Source: CAZLBC01 sp964557575 (GTDB lineage Bacteria; Planctomycetota; Phycisphaerae; SM23-33). Taken from it: a stretch of 11,906 nt of DNA. Both the position numbers and the translations under genes were made by a program. This document shows positions 7,146-11,906 of this stretch, piece after piece. The notes beneath the pieces were generated by a model. It had not been told where the DNA came from and did not search any database. It was given only the letters and a program-made list of their open reading frames with translations. The first letter of the stretch is position 1. The number at the start of each line of letters is the position of its first letter. Location: positions 1 to 11,906 of the forward strand of contig CAZLBC010000126.1 of the NCBI GenBank assembly GCA_964557575.1, written 5' to 3'.

Positions 7146-8001
7146 GCCGGGATATCTCGTCCCGTAACCGGTGCCGGTGCACAATGAGATCGACGAATCC
7201 CTTGTCCAGCAGGAATTCCGCGCGCTGGAACCCCTCGGGAAGATCGCTCTTGATGGTATTCTTGATAACCCGGGGGCCGGCGAACCCTATCAATGCCTTC
7301 GGTTCGGCGATGATGACGTCTCCCAGCATGGCAAAGCTCGCGGTGGTTCCCCCGGTGGTAGGGTCGGTCAGGACTGAAATGTAGAGCCCTCCCCGATCAT
7401 CAAACCGGGACAGCGCGGCGGACGTCTTCGCCATCTGCATCAGGCTCAAGGCACCCTCGTGCATCCGCGCACCGCCCGAGATGGAAACGATGACCAGCGG
7501 CAGCCCCTTTTCGGTTGCGTGCTCGATCAGCAGGGCGAGCTTTTCACCCATGACCGATCCCATCGATCCCATCAGAAAATCACCCACCAGGATTCCCAGG
7601 GCGGTCCGGCGACCCTTGATATACCCGACGCCGGTCAAAACCGCCTCGTCGAAACCGCTTTTGCCGCCTTCCTTCGCCAGCCGATCGCGATAGGTCTTGT
7701 CGCCCCACTCGAAATCCAGGGGATCGGCCGGAAGTATATCATCGAACAGTTCCTCGAAGGTATCGGTATCGAGCAGTTGCCGCAGGCGGTCCGCCCCGCC
7801 CATGCGAAAGTGGTGATTGCACTCCGGGCAGACCTCGTCGTTCTGCTTCACGACCTTGCGGTAGAGCATGCTCTCGCATGCGGTGCACCGCATCCACAAC
7901 CCGTCGGGCACCTCCCGCTTTTTCCGCTGGCTCGGACCGGGAAGATTGGACGGCGCGAAAGGATGGTCGCCGTCCTCTGCCACGTTATTTTCCACCATCA
8001 T
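7117..8001 (-). CDS. accD: Acetyl-CoA carboxylase carboxyltransferase subunit beta
   Basis: AccD pairs with AccA to move the carboxyl group from biotin-BCCP to acetyl-CoA, giving malonyl-CoA for fatty-acid synthesis. The 294-residue product has the AccD zinc ribbon: Cys39, Cys42, Cys58 and Cys61 (C-x2-C and C-x2-C). It also has the crotonase-fold segments SISGGARMHEGALSLMQMAK, PTTGGTTASFAMLGD, IGFAGPRVI and LPEGFQRAEFLLDKGFVD. Its length is normal for the family. A TTG two codons upstream is possible, but AAGGAG ends seven bases before the ATG at 8001, which decides the start. That binding site lies inside the end of the upstream phosphatase-like gene, which overlaps accD by 17 bases, so the two are probably translationally coupled. 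The last gene of the pgk-rpe block, it converges on the lipoprotein gene. accA is not in the window. Confidence 0.96.
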   Translation of the reverse strand: MMVENNVAEDGDHPFAPSNLPGPSQRKKREVPDGLWMRCTACESMLYRKVVKQNDEVCPECNHHFRMGGADRLRQLLDTDTFEELFDDILPADPLDFEWGDKTYRDRLAKEGGKSGFDEAVLTGVGYIKGRRTALGILVGDFLMGSMGSVMGEKLALLIEHATEKGLPLVIVSISGGARMHEGALSLMQMAKTSAALSRFDDRGGLYISVLTDPTTGGTTASFAMLGDVIIAEPKALIGFAGPRVIKNTIKSDLPEGFQRAEFLLDKGFVDLIVHRHRLRDEISRLIDYCHHYR

Positions 8002-8593
8002 CCACAATCTCCTTCAGAATCATCCGTTTCCCCTCAAAGGCGATCGACACCCGGCTCCATACGGGCTCGTCGTGAACATAGTCCCAGATATCGTCGAGCG
8101 GCGCATCGCACATCCGGCAGCGCAGCAATCCCAGCACCAGCGGCCGCATCACCAAAACGGGCACGTCGTTCTTGTGCTTTTTAACGATCGATTCGACGGC
8201 ATGCCACACGCGGTCCTGTGCATCGAGAAGCGTTTCGCCCCCGGGGGGCCTGACACCGCTCGGGGCCTCCAGCCACTGTTTTCGGAGACGGGGCTGGCGG
8301 CGCTTTATCTCCTCGATCGTCAGGCCCTGCCACAACCCATAGTCGATTTCACTCAACCCGTTGTCGGCCTGCGTCCTGATCGACGACTTTTTCGCTATCA
8401 TGTCCGCCGCCTGCTTCTCGGCCTGGCCGTCAGGAGAGAACACGATGGTCGCCCCCTTCGGGCACAACTCGTCCGCGATCGCGCCGGCTGCCTTCGATGA
8501 TTCCGTGCAAAGAGGCGACCCGGCCAGGGAGTCGAAGCGGTCATCCTCTTCCCACAGCGTCTTGCCGGCCTGTACCAGGAAACATTCGCTCAT
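7985..8593 (-). CDS. Histidine phosphatase superfamily pseudoenzyme
   Basis: This 202-residue protein has the overall pattern of the phosphoglycerate mutase/CobC-like histidine phosphatases: FLVQAGKT near the start, LSEIDYGLWQGLTIEEIKRR (80-99), then PPGGETLLDAQDRVW (116-130). The catalytic residues are largely gone. The RHG motif that carries the phosphohistidine reads Q8-A9-G10. The Arg of the usual SSPLxRA motif is Gln57. The second catalytic His aligns with Arg150 in VLVMRPLVLGLL. Only Glu82 remains. Phosphatase or mutase activity by the known mechanism is not expected, yet the frame is intact, which points to a retained non-catalytic role rather than a dead gene. No Shine-Dalgarno sequence precedes the ATG at 8593; TGTTACGAT just upstream on this strand could be an extended -10. 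The gene overlaps accD by 17 bases. Confidence 0.75.
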   Translation of the reverse strand: MSECFLVQAGKTLWEEDDRFDSLAGSPLCTESSKAAGAIADELCPKGATIVFSPDGQAEKQAADMIAKKSSIRTQADNGLSEIDYGLWQGLTIEEIKRRQPRLRKQWLEAPSGVRPPGGETLLDAQDRVWHAVESIVKKHKNDVPVLVMRPLVLGLLRCRMCDAPLDDIWDYVHDEPVWSRVSIAFEGKRMILKEIVDDGGK

Positions 8594-8674
8594 AAGGAAA
8601 TATCGTAACAGGTATACACCCGTTTAAAAGGCGGATACGCGAACAAACCCGCGTTTTTTCGATGGGGTAACAGG

Positions 8675-9370
8675 TCACGATGAAGACATGACCCGCCTGA
8701 GCGTCCGCACGGCCGCGGCGGGATCTTCGGCGGCGAAGATATCGCTGCCGGCCACGAACACGTCGGCCCCCGCGTTTCTACACTGCGGCAGGGTGATTTT
8801 CGAGATGCCCCCGTCGACCTCGATCCGCTGCCAGTCTTCGAGCATACCCCGGATCTGTTCTATCTTCGGCAGCATCTCGTGCATGAATGACTGCCCTCCG
8901 AATCCCGGCTCGACGGTCATGACCAGGACCATGTCGACCACGCCGACGACGGGAGCGACCGCCGCGGCCGGTGTTGCGGGCCTGACCGTCGCGGCCGTCC
9001 CGAGACCGCGATCCCTGATGCGCTCCACCAGCACCGCCGGATCGGTAACCACCTCGACGTGAAAGTTCAGGCTGTCGGCCCCGGCATCGGCAAAGGGCTC
9101 GATAAACGCGGCGGGATCCGTCACCATCAGGTGGACGTCGAGGGCGGCATCGGTATAATCCCGGACCGACGCAACCACGGGGGGACCCATCGAAAGGTTG
9201 GGCACGAAGTGCCCGTCCATGATATCCACGTGCAGCAGATCCGCCCCCGCGCCCATGGCCCGGTCGATTCCCTCTCCGACCCGCGCGAAATCGATCGCGA
9301 GAAGCGAGGGGGCCAGCAGCGGCCCCGCGGTTTCAAGCGGTAACTGCGTCCATGGATTGCCGCGTTTCAT
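8675..9370 (-). CDS. rpe: Ribulose-phosphate 3-epimerase
   Basis: Rpe interconverts ribulose 5-phosphate and xylulose 5-phosphate in the pentose-phosphate and Calvin pathways, in the cytoplasm. The 231-residue TIM-barrel protein keeps the active-site motifs: APSLLAIDFA (20-29), HVDIMDGHFVPN (47-58) with the metal-binding His47 and Asp49, DVHLMV with His80, MTVEPGFGGQSF (151-162) and VDGGI with Asp186. The usual KP or NP of the strand-6 motif is RPATP here (130-134). The N-terminus has about 18 extra residues before the conserved APS. The ATG directly abuts the pgk stop (TAAATG), so it is tightly coupled to pgk. The 81 bases between rpe and the phosphatase-like gene contain a 9-base direct repeat, GTAACAGGT, at 8605-8613 and 8667-8675; I see no strong terminator. 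Confidence 0.95.
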   Translation of the reverse strand: MKRGNPWTQLPLETAGPLLAPSLLAIDFARVGEGIDRAMGAGADLLHVDIMDGHFVPNLSMGPPVVASVRDYTDAALDVHLMVTDPAAFIEPFADAGADSLNFHVEVVTDPAVLVERIRDRGLGTAATVRPATPAAAVAPVVGVVDMVLVMTVEPGFGGQSFMHEMLPKIEQIRGMLEDWQRIEVDGGISKITLPQCRNAGADVFVAGSDIFAAEDPAAAVRTLRRVMSSS

Positions 9371-10579
9371 TTACCTGGCGTCCAGTACCTCGATGGGCGG
9401 CATCGGCTTGCCTTCGAGATAGGTAAGGCTCGCGCCGCCGCCGGTGCTCACGTGGGTCATTCTGTCGGACAACCCCATCTGTTCAACCGCCGCCGCCGAA
9501 TCGCCGCCGCCGATGACGGATATCGCGCCGCCGTCCGTGGCTTCGGCGACGGCCTCCGCGACGGCCTTCGTGCCGGCCGCGTATGCCGGCCGCTCGAACA
9601 CGCCCATCGGCCCGTTCCAGACAACCGTACCGGCGCCCTGAATCACGCCGGCAAACGATTCGATGGTCGCGTGGCCGATGTCCATTCCCATGAGGCCTTC
9701 GGGAATATCCGCCGACGCGACGCGCTGCGCGTCGTCGCTGTCGAACTGCGCCGCGCAAACATGGTCGGCGGGCAGCAGGATTTTATCCCCGGCCTCCTGC
9801 AGCAACGCCTTCATCGGCTCGACCTGGCCCTCTTCGACAAGGCTGTCGCCCACGGCGACGCCGCGTGCCTTCAGCAGCGTGTATGCCATGGCCCCGCCGA
9901 TAATGATGCGGTCGACCTTGGCCAGCAGGCTGTGTATCAACTTGATCTTGTCGGAAACCTTCGCGCCGCCCAGGACGGCCACGAACGGCCGTCGCGGATC
10001 GTCCAGCGCCTCGGAAAGGTACCGGATCTCCTTTTCAACGAGATACCCGGCGACCGCCTCCCCGCCCTTCTCCCTGATTTTCTGCGGCGCGGCCCACATG
10101 CTCGCATGCTTTCGGTGACAGGTCCCGAACGCGTCGTTGACGTACACGTCCCCGAGTTCGGCGAGTTCGCCGCCAAGTGCCATGACCTGAGATTCGTCCT
10201 TGCTGTCCTCGCGGGAATCGAATCGCAGGTTTTCAAGCAGCAGCACGTCTCCGGCTTCCAGAGCGGCCGCGCGCCGCGCCGTCTCGGGGCCCGTTATCTC
10301 CGGGGGACCGAGGGCGACCTCCCTGTTCAGGTACTCTCCCAGCTTCGCGGCTGCCGGGGCAAGGCTCAGGCCGTCGACCACCTCCCCCTTCGGTCTGCCG
10401 AGATGGCTCATCGCCACCAGCATGCCGCCGGATTCCAACACCTTTTTAATTGAGGGAAGTGCGGCTACAATCCGCTTGTCGTCGGTTATATCGCCGTTTT
10501 CGAGGGGAACATTGAAGTCCACTCTCATCAATACTTTTTTGCCTGCCAGTTCGATATCAGCAATTGTTTTGGTCGCCAT
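9371..10579 (-). CDS. pgk: Phosphoglycerate kinase
   Basis: Pgk transfers phosphate between 1,3-bisphosphoglycerate and ADP in glycolysis and gluconeogenesis, in the cytoplasm. The 402-residue length is normal for bacteria. Substrate-binding motifs in the N-domain are RVDFNVPL (19-26), SHLGRPKG (58-65), LLENLRF (114-120) and NDAFGTCHRKHAS (148-160). The C-domain has GGAKVSDK (204-211), the nucleotide-site WNGPMGVFE (321-329), GGGDSAAAVE (357-366; Thr is more usual than Ser here) and the terminal STGGGASL (378-385). The frame extends six codons further to a GTG, but AAGGA lies eight bases before the ATG at 10579, so I use that start. It heads the pgk-rpe-phosphatase-accD block and diverges from the second foldase gene. 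A TTGAAA at 10663-10668 on this strand could be a -35 box, but no good -10 follows. Confidence 0.97.
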   Translation of the reverse strand: MATKTIADIELAGKKVLMRVDFNVPLENGDITDDKRIVAALPSIKKVLESGGMLVAMSHLGRPKGEVVDGLSLAPAAAKLGEYLNREVALGPPEITGPETARRAAALEAGDVLLLENLRFDSREDSKDESQVMALGGELAELGDVYVNDAFGTCHRKHASMWAAPQKIREKGGEAVAGYLVEKEIRYLSEALDDPRRPFVAVLGGAKVSDKIKLIHSLLAKVDRIIIGGAMAYTLLKARGVAVGDSLVEEGQVEPMKALLQEAGDKILLPADHVCAAQFDSDDAQRVASADIPEGLMGMDIGHATIESFAGVIQGAGTVVWNGPMGVFERPAYAAGTKAVAEAVAEATDGGAISVIGGGDSAAAVEQMGLSDRMTHVSTGGGASLTYLEGKPMPPIEVLDAR

Positions 10580-10672
10580 CGGCACGGTCCTTTTCACTGT
10601 TGTCGGTTCAATTCATGACGATACACACGTGGAGCCGGATATCTTCCCAGAAAAGATGATTATTTCAACCCC

Positions 10673-10701
10673 TTTACGGCCGGCTGTACCACGTATAGAA
10701 T
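10673..10701 (+). promoter_or_regulatory. Candidate sigma-70 promoter of the secreted foldase gene
   Basis: TTTACG at 10673-10678 and TAGAAT at 10696-10701 are separated by exactly 17 bases. They match the -35 and -10 consensus at four and five positions respectively. The expected start point near 10708 would give a leader of roughly 20 bases containing the AGGAG at 10718-10722. The site lies in the 150-base gap between divergent pgk and the foldase gene. Confidence 0.5.
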
Positions 10702-10729
10702 TCAGTTCAAACCATTCAGGAGATTGAGA

Positions 10730-11821
10730 GTGATCACAGCACATGCCCGCGCCGGATCGAAAAAAACCAAAGACCGTTTCGGTTTCGTCGCTACAGTCGC
10801 CCTGGCACTGTCTGCCCCCGGCCAGCCCGTCGGCCGGTGTGCCGAAAAGGCCGAGGACACGAGTATCGAGTTGCCCGAGTTTCGGATTCCCGAACTCCCG
10901 GACGTGACGGCAAAGGTCAAGGGGCGCGAGATCCCCGGTAAGGAAATAAAGCTCGAGACCGTCAAATGGCTCGAGAGACAGAAATCCTCGATGGTTGCCC
11001 GGCTCAAACAGTTGTCCGGAAAGCGCCGCCGGGCGACGGCCCGCAAGATGATTCTGGAAACCCAGAAAAAGCTCGAACGGATACCCTGGCTGATCCTCAA
11101 AAGCAAAATCGAGGGACTATTGACCGAGGAATATATCACGAGCAACAATATCCGCCCGACGGACACCGACATCGTCGGCGTCGAGCGCGATATGGCGGCA
11201 CAGGCGAAAAAGCAGGGAATCTCCCCTGAGAAATTCAAGGAAAGGTACGATTTCGACGACGACAAGGTGCGCACTATTGCCGCCTCCCGGCGACTCAATG
11301 CCGAGGCGACTTCGACAAAGAAGATCGACGCCCTGATCGCTGCGCACCCCGACTATTTCAACGGAACGTCCGTCACCGCGTCGCACATACTGATCAAGTG
11401 CGATCCGGTCGCGGGAACCCGTACGCAGCTCGACTGCCTGCGGCGGCTCCAGGATATCGCCCGCGAGATAAAGAGCGGCAAAAGTAAATTCGGAAAAACG
11501 GCAAAGGAGGTTTCCGACTGCCCGAGCGGGAAACGGGGCGGCCTCCTCGGTGATTTTACGTTTTCCAAGATGGTGCCGCCGTTTTCCGTCGCGGCGTTTT
11601 CCGCCAAACCCGGCGACATAACCGGCCCGATCAAAACCGGCTTCGGCTATCACCTGATAAAAGTGATTACCCGGAAGGAGGGAACCGATGAAATCGACCC
11701 CTCCGACGCAAAAGTAAGAAATACCGCCGCCAAGATCCTCCAGTCACAACTCAAGATGAAAATATACCGGCAGGTGTTCTACAACTGCCCGATCGAGGTG
11801 TATATTAAGACCGGCGAATGA
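10730..11821 (+). CDS. Secreted parvulin-type peptidyl-prolyl isomerase
   Basis: This 363-residue exported protein has a basic N-terminus (KKTKDR) and a hydrophobic signal at about 17-30, with cleavage plausible near 38. The Cys before it is not in a proper lipobox, so it is probably periplasmic. A charged helical region spans about 60-200. A full parvulin domain follows at about 215-315: ASHILIK (217-223), GKRGGLLGDF (267-276), FSVAAFSAKPGDITGPIKT and GFGYHLIKVI (304-313). Both parvulin histidines are present (His219 and His308), unlike in the lipoprotein foldase at 6012, so isomerase activity is likely. An extra pair of Cys at 224 and 236 sits in an insertion after the first strand. AGGAG ends seven bases before the GTG at 10730, which favours that start over the TTG at 10724. 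No terminator is visible between its stop and the right terminal repeat. Confidence 0.88.
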   Translation: MITAHARAGSKKTKDRFGFVATVALALSAPGQPVGRCAEKAEDTSIELPEFRIPELPDVTAKVKGREIPGKEIKLETVKWLERQKSSMVARLKQLSGKRRRATARKMILETQKKLERIPWLILKSKIEGLLTEEYITSNNIRPTDTDIVGVERDMAAQAKKQGISPEKFKERYDFDDDKVRTIAASRRLNAEATSTKKIDALIAAHPDYFNGTSVTASHILIKCDPVAGTRTQLDCLRRLQDIAREIKSGKSKFGKTAKEVSDCPSGKRGGLLGDFTFSKMVPPFSVAAFSAKPGDITGPIKTGFGYHLIKVITRKEGTDEIDPSDAKVRNTAAKILQSQLKMKIYRQVFYNCPIEVYIKTGE

Positions 11822-11851
11822 TCCGAAGGAGCGGCACAGGGTCAGAGACGC

Positions 11852-11906
11852 AAGGGGTCAGGTACCTTTTCTTCTCGCAACGCCGATGGGTAAGGGACCT
11901 TTTCTT
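11852..11906 (-). repeat. Right copy of 55-bp terminal inverted repeat (REP-like)
   Basis: The reverse complement of this segment equals bases 1-55 with no mismatch. Inside the window the two copies diverge: the left continues TTCGTCTTCTGG and the right, read the same way, GCGTCTCTGACC, so a weak similarity extends past the perfect core. It starts 30 bases after the stop of the secreted foldase gene. The repeat runs to the last base, so its outer limit is not known. Confidence 0.9.

Noticed and set aside
8643..8667. Possible plus-strand intrinsic terminator (ACGCG..CGCGT followed by T-run)
   Set aside because: The stem is only five base pairs and it points along the plus strand, while both flanking genes are on the minus strand, so it has no transcript to terminate.
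9452..10453. Long plus-strand open frame of 333 codons
   Set aside because: It lies entirely antisense to pgk, which has all family motifs. The translation is Arg/His-rich without a domain, typical of an antisense frame in high-GC coding sequence.
1..11906. Whole window as a composite transposon or genomic island
   Set aside because: Despite the inverted repeats at the ends, there is no transposase, integrase, tRNA gene or target-site duplication visible, and the content is housekeeping genes. The repeats alone do not support it.

Overview
This 11.9 kb, GC-rich bacterial window holds ten protein genes and no RNA gene, CRISPR array or transposase that I can see. It carries housekeeping genes (pgk, rpe, accD), a lipid-transport operon and two parvulin-type foldases. 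Sec-type and lipoprotein signals, an MlaF/MlaD pair and periplasmic foldases indicate a diderm bacterium. The SRPASRPASRPG-type linker in MlaD and the gene set pgk-rpe-phosphatase-accD suggest Planctomycetota (Phycisphaerae-like). That assignment is an inference of low to moderate confidence.

Layout. The window opens with a 55-base repeat that recurs, exactly inverted, at its right end. Bases 56-285 hold no convincing gene, only a degenerate third repeat copy near 220-257. A minus-strand gene for an unknown four-helix membrane protein (286-1056) diverges from a plus-strand cluster: a GNAT acetyltransferase (1248-1727), an MlaF-type ATPase (1727-2530), an MlaD/MCE protein (2527-3486), an MMPL/RND transporter (about 3509-5929) and a parvulin lipoprotein (6012-7145). 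The minus-strand block follows; in transcription order it is pgk (10579-9371), rpe (9370-8675), a degenerate histidine-phosphatase homologue (8593-7985) and accD (8001-7117). accD converges on the lipoprotein gene with a 29-base tail overlap. A second, secreted parvulin foldase (10730-11821) diverges from pgk.

How the genes may work together. MlaF powers an ABC transporter, MlaD binds lipid in the periplasm, and the MMPL protein is a proton-driven exporter family often linked to lipids. Together they look like an envelope-lipid trafficking unit, but the MlaE permease is missing. The two foldases would assist secreted or outer-membrane proteins. The minus-strand block joins lower glycolysis, the pentose-phosphate pathway and the first step of fatty-acid synthesis.

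Most of the window is ordinary. The best leads are the terminal inverted repeats (possibly just the point where assembly broke), the MMPL gene with no canonical start codon, the phosphatase homologue that has lost its catalytic histidines, and the MlaFD pair without MlaE.
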